64,000 nucleotides of DNA from Pelotomaculum terephthalicicum JT (GCF_022410535.1 NZ_JAKNBL010000005.1:1-64000); one strand, 5' to 3'. Positions 1 to 8,279 are shown, counted from the first letter of the stretch. Notes: generated from the sequence alone by a model not told the origin. Numbers and translations: made by a program.

Positions 1-534
1 ATTTATGACCTCTTACTTCACCAAAACATTGAACCTTTTATCGACCTTAATGTGCGCGGCAAGAAGAACCTGGAAACCAATTGTGATATTCAAATTTCAC
101 CTGAAGGCATCCCGATTTGTCCCGCCGCAAAGAAGATGAAGCATTACGGCTTCGACCATTCTCAGAAACGGCATAAGTGGAGATGTCCGATGATGAAGAA
201 GCGAACAACCAACACCTGCCAAAAACCATGTTCAACCGCTAAATTCGGAAGAACGTTCCATACCTGCAGTAAAGACAACCCCAGACTGTTTCCGAAAACA
301 CCAAGGGATTCGGAAAAGTGGAAACTCATTTACAAGCGACGTACGACTGCCGAGCGAACCAATAAACGAGAGAAGGTTGATTACAAGCTGGAATCTGGTC
401 GTCACCGTTCTACTAAGATGTGGTACATACGCATTTACGGCATCATGATGTGTCAGCACATGGATGCTTGGTATGCCCACCAGCAAGAAGATCTGAAAAA
501 CTTAAAACAACTTATTTTCCAAACGGCTGCTTAA
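1..534 (+). CDS. IS transposase, C-terminal part (cut by window edge)
   Basis: The reading frame is open from base 1 and ends at 534, so only the C-terminal part of the protein is visible. The stretch YKRRTTAERTN, followed by a conserved Lys/Arg-rich segment and a closing IRIYGIMMCQHMDAW-type helix, is typical of the last third of DDE transposases of the IS4/IS1182 kind. The Glu of TAERTN is the probable third catalytic acid. Several Cys residues lie about 100 codons before the end. I saw no convincing terminal inverted repeat in the 230 bases that follow. The family-level call is fairly safe; the exact IS family cannot be fixed from a fragment. Confidence 0.75.
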   Translation: MYDLLLHQNIEPFIDLNVRGKKNLETNCDIQISPEGIPICPAAKKMKHYGFDHSQKRHKWRCPMMKKRTTNTCQKPCSTAKFGRTFHTCSKDNPRLFPKTPRDSEKWKLIYKRRTTAERTNKREKVDYKLESGRHRSTKMWYIRIYGIMMCQHMDAWYAHQQEDLKNLKQLIFQTAA

Positions 535-762
535 GGCTATTTTTAATAGAGGCCGTTAGGCTTCTTTGCCATGCCCATTTTTAGGAATGTCGTGAAAAGG
601 ACAGTCTTTTTAGCCTGGCATGCCAGAATTTCCAGTTGCTTTATTCCAGATTTAATGATTCCTCCCATCTAATGCCGAGAGCCTATTTAACAGAAAACAA
701 GCGCAGTAAAGTTTATTGTTCTCATATGTATTACAGTAGCGTACTCTGTTTCTGGCTCAAAG
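535..762. other. Non-coding gap after the transposase
   Basis: I find no gene here with a start and a ribosome site. The stretch is expected to hold the right end of the insertion sequence and the downstream region of the small minus-strand gene at 763-963. No clear inverted repeat or target duplication could be assigned without the left end. Confidence 0.4.
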
Positions 763-963
763 CTATCCTCGGATAACTAACCGATTGTCTTTCATTGATC
801 CAATCATATTATCCCGTTCCTGTCTGAGAATGCTTTCTGCTATAATGCGTACCATCGTCATTCGCCCGTGATTAACAGCAGCCATTATTTCCTCATTAAT
901 ATTTTCTGATGATACATAGTGTATTTTAGATCCTATGTTCTCGCAGCGTGATTTACGGGCCAT
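763..963 (-). CDS. Small hypothetical protein (66 aa)
   Basis: An ATG at 963 is preceded on the minus strand by a good ribosome site (AGGGGGAA about 8 bases upstream), which supports a real gene. The product is small, basic at the N-terminus (MARKSRCENIG) and predicted to be mostly helical, with no signal peptide or membrane segment. It does not match a family I can name. It lies between an IS remnant and the repressor module, so it may be element cargo or a relic. Confidence 0.45.
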   Translation of the reverse strand: MARKSRCENIGSKIHYVSSENINEEIMAAVNHGRMTMVRIIAESILRQERDNMIGSMKDNRLVIRG

Positions 964-1091
964 AATAATTGTTCCCCCTACTTTCGTGGTGTACAGTGCA
1001 GCAAGATATATTTCTAAAAATGCTTAGTTTATTTAGCCTACTGGAAGGTAATTCCATAAAAATAAAGAAATACTTATTATAGCCTAGCCCT

Positions 1092-1307
1092 CTACTTGTC
1101 TGCATCGGCCTCCTTAATAGCACGTATTACCGGCGGACCGATTATTTTAGCAAGCCTTCCAAAAAAATCATTTGTATCGTCCGGTGCCAGCCCAAGGATT
1201 TTCTCTTTGATCGTTTCTATTTTGTCAGCACCACGGCGGGCTGTCAGCTCGACGAACACAATTTCTATAGAGTTACCTTTTAGGGGCTGAGGGATCATTT
1301 TCTTCAC
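1092..1307 (-). CDS. Small hypothetical protein (71 aa) downstream of repressor
   Basis: A GTG-initiated frame lies directly downstream of the XRE gene and overlaps the 23-codon frame at 1273-1344. The product is amphipathic (ETIKEKILGLAPDD...) with no recognisable domain. No strong ribosome site precedes the GTG, so translation may depend on coupling or frameshifting from the overlapping short frame. Co-orientation with the repressor suggests one transcript. Function unknown. Confidence 0.45.
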   Translation of the reverse strand: MKKMIPQPLKGNSIEIVFVELTARRGADKIETIKEKILGLAPDDTNDFFGRLAKIIGPPVIRAIKEADADK

Positions 1308-1344
1308 CCATCTTTTTTATAACCTTGATTATTGAGGGGTCCAT
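1273..1344 (-). CDS. Micro-ORF (23 aa) coupled to the XRE repressor
   Basis: ATG at 1344 follows the end of the repressor gene, with AGGGGAGTG overlapping the repressor stop region as a ribosome site. The peptide begins MDPSIIKVIKKMGEEND. Its 3' part overlaps the start of the 71-residue frame at 1092-1307. The two may be separate small genes, or one gene whose product needs a frameshift. This is a weakly supported call based only on ribosome site and spacing. Confidence 0.35.
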   Translation of the reverse strand: MDPSIIKVIKKMGEENDPSAPKR

Positions 1345-1353
1345 TAAAACAAA

Positions 1354-1560
1354 TCACTCCCCTACTGCCTTGTCTACCGGTTCGTTAATGAGTTCAACTA
1401 CGGAAACATCTAGAGCGGTGGCTAGTTTTTTTACAATTGGAACAGTTGGTTGCTTCTTGCAGAGCTCCAGCTCCGAAATATATGTTTGGCTAACTCCACT
1501 TTTTTTAGCTAATTGTGTCTGCGACCATCCGCGCGCTTCTCTTAATTGTTGAAGTTGCAA
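1354..1560 (-). CDS. XRE-family HTH repressor (short)
   Basis: This single-domain Cro/C1-type regulator has the helix-turn-helix GWSQTQLAKKSGVSQTYISEL at about residues 9-30 and little else. A TTG at 1560 is the preferred start because GAGGTG lies six bases upstream; the GTG at 1569 would overlap that ribosome site. It is transcribed divergently from the second XRE gene at 1687. The two share a 120-bp intergenic region with three copies of an AACGCT-N2-AGCGTT palindrome, so one or both probably autoregulate and switch the element, as in a lysogeny module. Confidence 0.8.
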   Translation of the reverse strand: MQLQQLREARGWSQTQLAKKSGVSQTYISELELCKKQPTVPIVKKLATALDVSVVELINEPVDKAVGE

Positions 1561-1585
1561 GTTTATCACCTCTTCTAACTCATTA

Positions 1586-1665
1586 TAACGCTCAAGCGTT
1601 AACTATGTCAACGCTAAAGCTTTATAAATTTTGAAAGATATTTATGATATTATTGCTATAGCGTT
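1586..1665. promoter_or_regulatory. Triple operator between divergent XRE genes
   Basis: There are three copies of a 14-bp palindrome, AACGCT-N2-AGCGTT. One at 1587-1600 is perfect and extends to TAACGCT/AGCGTTA. One at 1610-1623 is imperfect in its right half. One at 1652-1665 is imperfect in its left half. The third copy ends about 10 bp before the ribosome site of the plus-strand repressor. Three related operators between two divergent XRE genes is the classic layout of a phage-type genetic switch; the binding assignment is inference. Confidence 0.75.
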
Positions 1666-1686
1666 AAATACATGGTGGTGTATCTA

Positions 1687-2193
1687 ATGGATGTCCCGGC
1701 TAGAATAATAGAATTACGTAAACAAAAAGGACATAGCACCAATAAACTTGCCAAGTTGGCCGGAATTGGGCAATCAACTTTACGTGAAATCGAAATTGGA
1801 CAAAAACAACCAACTATTTATACCATTGAAAAGATCTGCTCCGCTCTAGGTATCGAATTGTACGAGTTTTTCGCAGCAGAAAGCCAGGACTTATTACAAC
1901 TTCCTCCCGAAATCTGGAAACTCGTTGTCGATAAAAACAACTATGACCTTCTCAAACAAATACAGGCCATGAAAAATAAAGGCTATTCAAATGAAGTAAT
2001 AATTGAGTGGTTAACATCATTAGAGAATACATTGGAGAATATTAAAACAAGCGGAGTTTTTTGGGGTGGAGAAGATTTAGAGGAATCGCAAAAGTACACT
2101 AAACAAGAAAAACAAGAGATTATTGAAGGTCTTAATAAAAAACTAAACGATCCTAATTTCAAACCACCATGGAAAAAGAATAATGTCGAATAG
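1687..2193 (+). CDS. XRE-family transcriptional regulator with C-terminal extension
   Basis: The N-terminal XRE domain spans roughly residues 5-60 (STNKLAKLAGIGQSTLREIE as recognition region). A helical C-terminal extension of about 105 residues follows, probably for oligomerisation or induction. The ATG at 1687 is preferred because GGTGGTG sits six bases upstream; the upstream ATG at 1672 lacks a ribosome site. The gene is divergent from the short XRE gene at 1354-1560 and lies behind three palindromic operators, which suggests mutual repression. Its target is probably the downstream recombinase operon. Confidence 0.8.
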   Translation: MDVPARIIELRKQKGHSTNKLAKLAGIGQSTLREIEIGQKQPTIYTIEKICSALGIELYEFFAAESQDLLQLPPEIWKLVVDKNNYDLLKQIQAMKNKGYSNEVIIEWLTSLENTLENIKTSGVFWGGEDLEESQKYTKQEKQEIIEGLNKKLNDPNFKPPWKKNNVE

Positions 2194-2266
2194 TGTCTGA
2201 ATTTTTGCTAAGGAAAATGTTATCCCCTGTCGAATTATGAAATTAAAATTTGACAGGAGGGATTGC

Positions 2267-2377
2267 ATGAAAGAAACAGTAATAATCATGCCTGGGTTAC
2301 TTCAAGATTTTATCGTACTTAGTAATAACGTAATTTTACTCAACCCAGAATTTGTGCAACAATTAATTAAAAGCTAA
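2267..2377 (+). CDS. Small peptide gene (36 aa)
   Basis: An ATG at 2267 follows a strong AGGAGGG site with six bases between, and the frame runs 36 codons to TAA at 2375. The peptide starts MKETVIIMPG and is hydrophobic in the middle, with no charged cluster, so it could be membrane-active or a regulatory peptide. It is supported by the ribosome site alone; no family recognised. It lies between the repressor and the coiled-coil/recombinase operon. Confidence 0.5.
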   Translation: MKETVIIMPGLLQDFIVLSNNVILLNPEFVQQLIKS

Positions 2378-2569
2378 GAGTTATTGAAGGAAGCGCCTTT
2401 GAGCGCCACAGAAAAGAAAACATTAATGTTTATATAATACAATAATACTTAGCAAAATAATCAATTAAAAACCAAAAATCTTATAATAAGCATGGTTATT
2501 ACAAAAAAAATAATTTTTTACCCAAAAATTGATTAAAACAAAAATAAGAAGCAGTCGAGGAGAATTTTT
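2378..2569. other. AT-rich intergenic, probable promoter region
   Basis: A very AT-rich stretch precedes the coiled-coil protein and recombinase operon. It probably carries their promoter, but no single -35/-10 pair stands out clearly. No gene or stable hairpin was recognised. Confidence 0.35.
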
Positions 2570-3130
2570 ATGGATAGTGAGAAATTTCAAGAGTTAGTGT
2601 TACAGCAGTTGCGGGTCCTTACAGAAAACCAAAAGAAATTTACTGAAGGTCAACAACAACTTACAGAAAAAGTTGGTTCACTTACCGAAGGCCAAGGCCT
2701 ACTTGCAGAGAAAGTTGGTTCGCTTACCGAAGGTCAAGGCCTACTTGCAGAGAAAGTTGGTTCGCTTACTGAAGGCCAAGGCCTCCTTACAGAGAAAGTT
2801 AGTTCGCTTACTGAAGGCCAAGGCCTCCTTACAGAAAAAGTTGGTTCGCTTACTGAAGGCCAAGGCCTCCTTACAGAAAAAGTTGGTTCGCTTACCGAAG
2901 GCCAAATGAGACTCGAAGAAAGGCTTACTAGATTAGAAAATATAGTCATCCGTATCGAAAACGATCACGGTAGAAAACTTGGTGCTCTCCTTGACGGCTA
3001 TCACCATAACGCCGAAATCCTTGACGACCATACCGAGCGTCTTACCCGGATCGAATCAAAAATTACTGCCCATGACATACAGATTTCAATACTTGACAAA
3101 ACCAAATCTAATAAGCGTAAGGTCAAGTGA
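2570..3130 (+). CDS. Coiled-coil repeat protein (186 aa)
   Basis: The ATG at 2570 follows a GAGGAG site. After about 30 residues the protein consists of six copies of a 14-residue (two-heptad) unit, L-x-E-K-V-G-S-L-T-E-G-Q-G-L. A second helical segment with KSNKRKVK at the C-terminus follows. There is no signal peptide or membrane helix. It is predicted to be a long soluble coiled coil whose length would change with repeat number. It ends 14 bp before the serine recombinase and is almost certainly co-transcribed, so it may be an accessory or directionality factor, but that is inference. Confidence 0.7.
   Translation: MDSEKFQELVLQQLRVLTENQKKFTEGQQQLTEKVGSLTEGQGLLAEKVGSLTEGQGLLAEKVGSLTEGQGLLTEKVSSLTEGQGLLTEKVGSLTEGQGLLTEKVGSLTEGQMRLEERLTRLENIVIRIENDHGRKLGALLDGYHHNAEILDDHTERLTRIESKITAHDIQISILDKTKSNKRKVK
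2660..2911 (+). repeat. Six 42-bp in-frame tandem repeats
   Basis: There are six consecutive 42-bp units, each coding for one 14-residue coiled-coil module. Units 2-6 are nearly identical in DNA (GAAGGCCAAGGCCT core). The unit length is a multiple of three, so recombination or slippage would lengthen or shorten the coiled coil without breaking the frame. Confidence 0.9.
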
Positions 3131-3144
3131 AATAGGAGACATTT

Positions 3145-4665
3145 ATGAAAGCAACAATTTATGCGCGTTTTTCGAGCGACAACCAGAGAGAAGAAAGTAT
3201 TACCGCCCAAGTAAGAGCATGTACCGAATATGCCCAAAAACAGGGGTACACTATAGTTAAAGTCTACACAGACGAGGCAAAATCAGCCACTACGGACGAC
3301 CGCCCCGGGTTCATGCAGATGATTAGTGACATAAAAACAAACCGTTTACAGGTTGACGTTCTACTTATACATAAGCTGGATCGTTTCGCGCGAAACAGGT
3401 ACGACAGCGCATTCTACAAACGAGAACTTAAGCGGGCGGAAGTGCGGGTTGAATCCGTGCTGGAACACCTTGACGACAGCCCAGAAAGCATATTGATGGA
3501 ATCTATCTTCGAAGGGATGGCTGAATATTATTCAAAAAACCTGGCCCGCGAAGTAATGAAGGGCATGAAGGAAACAGCCTTACAAGGAAAACATACGGGC
3601 GGGCTCGCTCCTCTGGGTTTGTCGGTAGATAAAGAGGGTTATTATATAATCAACAAATTAGAAGCGGAAGCCATCCGAATAATATTTAACATGTTCCACC
3701 AAGGCCACGGTTACAGTAATATACAGGGTGAACTCAATAAAAAAGGACTAAAAACAAAGCTGGGCCGCCCTTTCAGCAAGAACAGCATACACGATATCTT
3801 GCGGAACAAGAAATACGCCGGCATCTACGTTTTCAACCGGGCTTCAAGCAAGTCCCCAGATGGCCGCCGCAACAACCATAAGTCAAAGAGCCGGGAAGAA
3901 GTCATCGAAATAAAGGGCGCAATACCGGCAATCATCCCGTCTGAAATATTTTGGGAGGTGCAGGCAAAGATGGACAAGAACCAGCGGCAGAATTCAAAAG
4001 GCAGTTATAAATCAAAAACAGTATACATCCTTTCCGGCGTCATCTGGTGTGGAGAATGCGGTAAGAGAATGGTAGGAACTTCATCAAGCTACCTCACCCG
4101 TGTATCCCGGGAGCATCGCAAACAATACTACTACGAATGCAATTACGGCAAGCGCACCGGTGCCTGCGGCAATGGCAAAATAAGAAAAGATTTGGCGGAA
4201 AACTACGTGCTATCCGAGTTGGAAGCACGCCTACTAAATGACCTCGCCATACCTGAACTTGCCCATAAAATTTCAATCCACTACAAACAGGAAAAAATGA
4301 AAAGCGCAGGCGAAGGATTATTTCTTGAACAAGAACTTTTAAAGGTCGATAAGCAGATAAATAACTTAGTCCAGGCAATTACAGAAGGAGGCGCGACAGT
4401 CCGTGTTATTGTCGAGCAATTAAAAAGGCTGGAAGCAAAAAAGTCCTCCCTCGAAAGCAGGCTGCAGGAATGGCGCATTAAGCAATCGCAGGATTTGTTG
4501 TCGGAAAATACAATAGCATCCTATTTGCAACATTACCGTGAATTACTAAAAAGCGATGACCCGGTAAGCTGCAAACAACTGGTGGAAGAGTTCGTTGAAA
4601 GGGTAACAATAAACAAAGACACCATTAAAGTTACCTTTAAGGTGTCTGTGGATACATCTGCATAG
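3145..4665 (+). CDS. Large serine recombinase / integrase
   Basis: This site-specific recombinase probably integrates and excises the small element. The N-terminal resolvase domain has YARFS with catalytic Ser10, plus the LDRFARN motif around residues 78-84. A Recombinase DNA-binding domain follows (about 155-260), then a zinc ribbon starting CGECGKRM near residue 305 and a C-terminal coiled coil (about 395-450). At 506 residues it has the usual length of phage and ICE large serine integrases. AGGAG precedes the ATG. It is co-oriented with the coiled-coil gene 14 bp upstream. Confidence 0.93.
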   Translation: MKATIYARFSSDNQREESITAQVRACTEYAQKQGYTIVKVYTDEAKSATTDDRPGFMQMISDIKTNRLQVDVLLIHKLDRFARNRYDSAFYKRELKRAEVRVESVLEHLDDSPESILMESIFEGMAEYYSKNLAREVMKGMKETALQGKHTGGLAPLGLSVDKEGYYIINKLEAEAIRIIFNMFHQGHGYSNIQGELNKKGLKTKLGRPFSKNSIHDILRNKKYAGIYVFNRASSKSPDGRRNNHKSKSREEVIEIKGAIPAIIPSEIFWEVQAKMDKNQRQNSKGSYKSKTVYILSGVIWCGECGKRMVGTSSSYLTRVSREHRKQYYYECNYGKRTGACGNGKIRKDLAENYVLSELEARLLNDLAIPELAHKISIHYKQEKMKSAGEGLFLEQELLKVDKQINNLVQAITEGGATVRVIVEQLKRLEAKKSSLESRLQEWRIKQSQDLLSENTIASYLQHYRELLKSDDPVSCKQLVEEFVERVTINKDTIKVTFKVSVDTSA

Positions 4666-4698
4666 TTAGGTAAAAAAAGATGCCACTTTTAAATATCT

Positions 4699-5523
4699 TT
4701 AATCTGCAAAATCGCCATCAAAATCAACCTGTTCCCAATCGGATTCTTCTTTCGTCTCAAAAAGCTCGTCCAATTCCAAATATAGTTCTTCAACCTTATC
4801 GGGAAGGTAGTCGTCTGTTCCTTGAATATTTTGTTCTGTACCGTTACAATACCTGATTGATATACTCCATGTCGGATCGACATCCTCAATGTTTACTTCT
4901 TCCTCCAGGGTATCCGCCGGTTCGGAAAAGTTATCGAAGTCAAAGCCGGGGTTAAAGTCATCATCAGCATTGCTGGAACAGTAATCCTGATTCCAACAGA
5001 AAATTTCATAATGGTGGATCAGCGATTTCAGCAGCTTTGCATATTTATCCGGCTCTAATCGGATCGTGGCCGGTTCAGTTGAAACATCCAGAGCCTGCAT
5101 TGAAATAACCGGTTCTGCTTTCTTCATGAAAAACCGGCAGCTTACAGGAATTTCATCACCGTATTCATCCCATACGCAAGCATTCACCGTGAAGGTGATT
5201 TCTTTGATATGAAGCTGTTTTTTCATTTCATTGCGCTCCGCATGAGGGAACCTCTGCGAATAAATCTCCTTTGCCATGAGCCGTACAGCTTCTCTGGTAT
5301 CCCCGGTACACTTCTTCAGCCATTTTAATTCATTGTCAGTTAAGCGCCGGAAAGGTAGATTCATTAACCGGTTTATCGTCATCGCTTCGGATTGCTCTGC
5401 CGCAGACAGGCGAGCGCAGGCTTTGCAGATATGACTGGCATGGCCCTTGCCCGAAAAGCTCTCATTAGATTTTTGCAGACCGCATATTTTACAGTAATGT
5501 CCCTGTCTTTTTTTCTTTCCTAT
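4699..5523 (-). CDS. Zinc-ribbon protein with acidic C-terminus; start uncertain
   Basis: The first ATG is at 5382, but the same frame is open upstream and encodes a treble-clef or zinc-ribbon motif: CKIC, then CKAC 18 residues later. This strongly suggests the real protein starts near 5523. No ATG, GTG or TTG is available there. An ATA at 5523 overlaps the stop of the KilA-N gene (ATAG) and has GGGGGTGAG five bases upstream. The C-terminal half is very acidic (DDDFNPGFDFDNF; WEQVDFDGDF). It is an unrecognised family, probably part of a three-gene minus-strand operon with the KilA-N gene and the small gene upstream. Confidence 0.6.
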   Translation of the reverse strand: MGKKKRQGHYCKICGLQKSNESFSGKGHASHICKACARLSAAEQSEAMTINRLMNLPFRRLTDNELKWLKKCTGDTREAVRLMAKEIYSQRFPHAERNEMKKQLHIKEITFTVNACVWDEYGDEIPVSCRFFMKKAEPVISMQALDVSTEPATIRLEPDKYAKLLKSLIHHYEIFCWNQDYCSSNADDDFNPGFDFDNFSEPADTLEEEVNIEDVDPTWSISIRYCNGTEQNIQGTDDYLPDKVEELYLELDELFETKEESDWEQVDFDGDFAD

Positions 5524-6368
5524 GGCTTCTCACCCCCATCTTTGGGAAGAAGCGCAGCGTGCTTTTCTTCAAGTGCCGACACCCGGTGATCTTCTGTCAG
5601 CAGCTTCATCTGGCTGATGGCAATAGCGTTTAGTTTGGCCAGCCTTTCGGGTTGCGGCATCCCGTCGCCGATGAAGACGGCGTTCAGGTTTTCCATGTTG
5701 GAAAGGCAGACAAGCTGTGAAACATTGGCGTAATCACGAATGTTGCCTTTCAAGTCAGGATTGCGGTCACGCCACTCTTTTGCGGTCATGCCAAACAAGG
5801 CGACATTGAGCATGTCCGCCTCGCTGGCATATACCTGATTGATCTGCTGCGGTGTAAGCTGCGGCGGGATCAGGTTTTCTTTGATTGCGTCCGTGTGGAT
5901 GCGATAATTTATTTTTGCCAGATTGCGTTTGATATCCCATCCAAGCTGGCGCTGTTCCTCCGCCTTCAGCCTTTCAAATTCTTTGATTAAATAAATTTTG
6001 AATTCGGGACTGATCCACATGCCGAATTCAAATGCGATGTCCTTATAGGCATATGTTCCGCCATAACGTCCGGCAGTGGCTTTTAAGCCGATGGCGTTTG
6101 TTTTGGCCACCCATTCCTTTACGCTGATCTTATAGCTGTTGAGTCCGGCCTGACTTTTAATTATGGCGAATTCGCCATAATTAAAATCGGGATTGTGAAT
6201 CTGCTCCCATATGCCTAAAAATTCAACGGTATTCCGATTGCGAAGCCAGTCCGAGATGAAAAAATCACCGTCTTTTGCCTTCAGCATATCTGTAAGAGAA
6301 ATATAATCTTTATCTTCAATTGTTGTAACGGTAATCTGTGTACCGTTTACACTAATGTGACTTGGCAT
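5520..6368 (-). CDS. KilA-N domain protein
   Basis: This is a phage-type KilA-N (APSES-like) DNA-binding protein. The domain covers about residues 1-135, with the conserved features YISLTDMLKAKDGDFFISDWLRN, RYGGTYAYKDIAFEFGMWISPEF and IYLIKEFERLK (cited here in shortened order). The C-terminal part is helical, with an ASEADMLNVALFGMTAKEWR segment seen in related bacterial proteins. An ATG at 6368 is preferred over the GTG at 6377 because GGGAG lies eight bases upstream. It overlaps the upstream small gene and touches the zinc-ribbon gene downstream, so the three are translationally coupled. Confidence 0.85.
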   Translation of the reverse strand: MPSHISVNGTQITVTTIEDKDYISLTDMLKAKDGDFFISDWLRNRNTVEFLGIWEQIHNPDFNYGEFAIIKSQAGLNSYKISVKEWVAKTNAIGLKATAGRYGGTYAYKDIAFEFGMWISPEFKIYLIKEFERLKAEEQRQLGWDIKRNLAKINYRIHTDAIKENLIPPQLTPQQINQVYASEADMLNVALFGMTAKEWRDRNPDLKGNIRDYANVSQLVCLSNMENLNAVFIGDGMPQPERLAKLNAIAISQMKLLTEDHRVSALEEKHAALLPKDGGEKP

Positions 6369-6528
6369 CAGCCTCACTCCCTGTTGATTTTATTATACAT
6401 TTTTTTGCCGGCATTTTAAATGGCGAATGTTCAAACAGGTATTCCTGACGGCTGCCGTCATAAAGATAAACATGGCCCATGACCAGATTCTGTTTATCCA
6501 ACAATTCGCTGAGAGCTTCATTTGTCAT
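6352..6528 (-). CDS. Small hypothetical protein (58 aa) before KilA-N
   Basis: An ATG at 6528 with GGAAGGAG upstream opens a 58-codon frame ending in TAG at 6352, 17 bases inside the KilA-N gene. The peptide (MTNEALSELLDKQNLVMGHV...) is soluble, with no recognised domain. The strong ribosome site and overlap argue that it is a real leader gene of the KilA-N operon. Confidence 0.55.
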   Translation of the reverse strand: MTNEALSELLDKQNLVMGHVYLYDGSRQEYLFEHSPFKMPAKKCIIKSTGSEADAKSH

Positions 6529-6569
6529 GGTTTTCTCCTTCCTTCATATATTTCAGTCAATATATATAA

Positions 6570-6595
6570 ATAGCGGAGCTGCTTTGCTCCGCTAA
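6570..6595 (-). terminator. Hairpin after the recombinase operon
   Basis: AGCGGAGC (6572-6579) pairs perfectly with GCTCCGCT (6586-6593) across a 6-base loop. It lies just past the stop of the third recombinase gene (6630) on the minus strand. The following minus-strand bases are A/T-rich (ATTTATATATA) rather than a pure T run, so termination efficiency is uncertain. Confidence 0.6.
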
Positions 6596-6629
6596 AATGG
6601 TTTTGTTATTCGCTCCACATCGGGATATC

Positions 6630-8279
6630 CTATATCGTGAGCGGTTGTTCCATCGTAATGCCGCCTTTGAAAATAAAGAGCAGCTTATCTTCATTCACCA
6701 CCTTGATGGTGTCGATAAACTGCCGCACAATGTTGTTGCTGTATTCCGTTATTTCAAAGGGGGCGTCTTCCAGCGCCTTGCAGATGTCGTCGATCTGCCT
6801 GGCGAGTTTATCCGGACCGTTTTGCTCCGCCTGGTATTGCTCCAGTGTTTTCTGCAGGGATTTGATTTCCTCCGAAATTTCTCTGAACTTGTCCTCGTAG
6901 CTTTCGGCGTTTCCCGCCTTTGCCGCGACCGCCACCAGCTCCATCATACTGTCCTGCAGCTTGCGGATGCGGTTTTCGATTGCGTATGGATTGGTCGCAC
7001 CGCTGCTTTTTTCAGAAAGCGTGATTTCCAGATTGGTTTTAAGGATACCGATGAGCCGTTCCCGATTGCTCATCATGGTGTTGATGGCTTTCAGCACCGC
7101 TGCCTGAAGCCTTTCTTCATCGATGGTGGGGGAGCTTTTGCAATATTTCGTACTGTAGTCTAACCGGCTGATGCACCGCCACACGATTTTTTTCTTGCCC
7201 CGCTTTGACCAGGTCACCCGCTTGTAGGGAGTACCGCAGCTGCCGCAGATGAGAAGCTCGGTCAGGGCGTACCTGCCGCTGTATTTGGACTGTCCGGTTT
7301 TGCTGGTCTTGTCGGATACCTTCCGCTTTCCGGCACGGCGGGCGATTTCCGCTTGCACTTTCTCAAAAAGCGTACGGTCGATGATCGCCTCATGGTGGTT
7401 CTGAACCAGGTATTTGGGAAGCTCGCCGTTATTTTTCCTCGTTTTCTTGCTGATGCAGTTTTCCACGAAGGTCTTTTGCAGGAGGGCGTCGCCGCAGTAT
7501 TTCTCGTTCCGGAGCATGTACTGCAGGGCGCCGACGGACCATTGGGGCTTTCCTCCCGCCGCGGCGATGCCTTCCGCTTCCAGCATCCGCTTGATATCCG
7601 GCACGCTGCTTCCGGCAAGATAGCTTTGAAATATCCGCCGCACTACAGCTGCCTGTTCGGGGACCACCCTGGGCTTATCATTCTCGCCCCGTTCGTATCC
7701 GTAGATTCTTGAATACTGGAAGGATACCTTTCCGCTTTTAAAGGCCTGGCGTTTGCCCCAGCGGACGTTCTGGCTGATTGACTCGCTCTGCGCCTGGGCG
7801 AAGCCTGCCAGCATGGTGATAATAATTTCGGTGTCCGCTTTCATGGTGTTGATGTTTTCGTTTTCAAAAATGACCGCTATCCCCAGCTCCTTGAGTTCCC
7901 GGATGTAGTTCAGGCAGTCTACCGTGTTTCTCGCAAACCGGCTGATAGACTTGGTCAGTATGATATCAATCTTGCCCTTCCTGCACAGACGGATCATTCT
8001 CAGAAAGTTGGTGCGCTTTTTTACCGACGTCCCCGTGATGCCTTCGTCTGCGAATATGCCTGCCAGCGTCCATTCGGGGTTGCTCATGATCTTGTCGGTA
8101 TAGTAAGCCACCTGCGCCTCGTAGCTGGTGAGCTGTTCCTCCTGGTCGGTGGAGACCCTGCAGTATGCGGCGGCGCGAAGCTGCCGGGGGAAGGTCCTGT
8201 TTTGGGCTACGAGTGGATTGGCGGGGATGATGATAATTTGCTTTTCTTGCGGTTGTAAATCGCTTTGTGCCATCAGCAT
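6630..8279 (-). CDS. Serine recombinase 3 (full length)
   Basis: This large serine recombinase has 549 residues. The resolvase domain carries AAYCRVSTDQ with catalytic Ser43, and TKSISRFARNT supplies the conserved active-site arginines. The Recombinase domain follows from about residue 195. A zinc ribbon (CGSCGTPYKRV, then a second Cys pair) and a C-terminal coiled coil come next. It is the last gene of a three-recombinase operon; its start overlaps the end of the middle gene by 7 bases, with GGAG nine bases before the ATG. Such tandem arrays are found at the ends of clostridial conjugative elements. Confidence 0.93.
   Translation of the reverse strand: MLMAQSDLQPQEKQIIIIPANPLVAQNRTFPRQLRAAAYCRVSTDQEEQLTSYEAQVAYYTDKIMSNPEWTLAGIFADEGITGTSVKKRTNFLRMIRLCRKGKIDIILTKSISRFARNTVDCLNYIRELKELGIAVIFENENINTMKADTEIIITMLAGFAQAQSESISQNVRWGKRQAFKSGKVSFQYSRIYGYERGENDKPRVVPEQAAVVRRIFQSYLAGSSVPDIKRMLEAEGIAAAGGKPQWSVGALQYMLRNEKYCGDALLQKTFVENCISKKTRKNNGELPKYLVQNHHEAIIDRTLFEKVQAEIARRAGKRKVSDKTSKTGQSKYSGRYALTELLICGSCGTPYKRVTWSKRGKKKIVWRCISRLDYSTKYCKSSPTIDEERLQAAVLKAINTMMSNRERLIGILKTNLEITLSEKSSGATNPYAIENRIRKLQDSMMELVAVAAKAGNAESYEDKFREISEEIKSLQKTLEQYQAEQNGPDKLARQIDDICKALEDAPFEITEYSNNIVRQFIDTIKVVNEDKLLFIFKGGITMEQPLTI

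Noticed and set aside
535-700. Right terminal inverted repeat of the insertion sequence
   Set aside because: Without the left end no matching repeat could be identified, so no boundary is claimed.
2660-2911. Possible CRISPR-like array
   Set aside because: The units are contiguous 42-bp coding repeats with no unique spacers; they encode coiled-coil modules.
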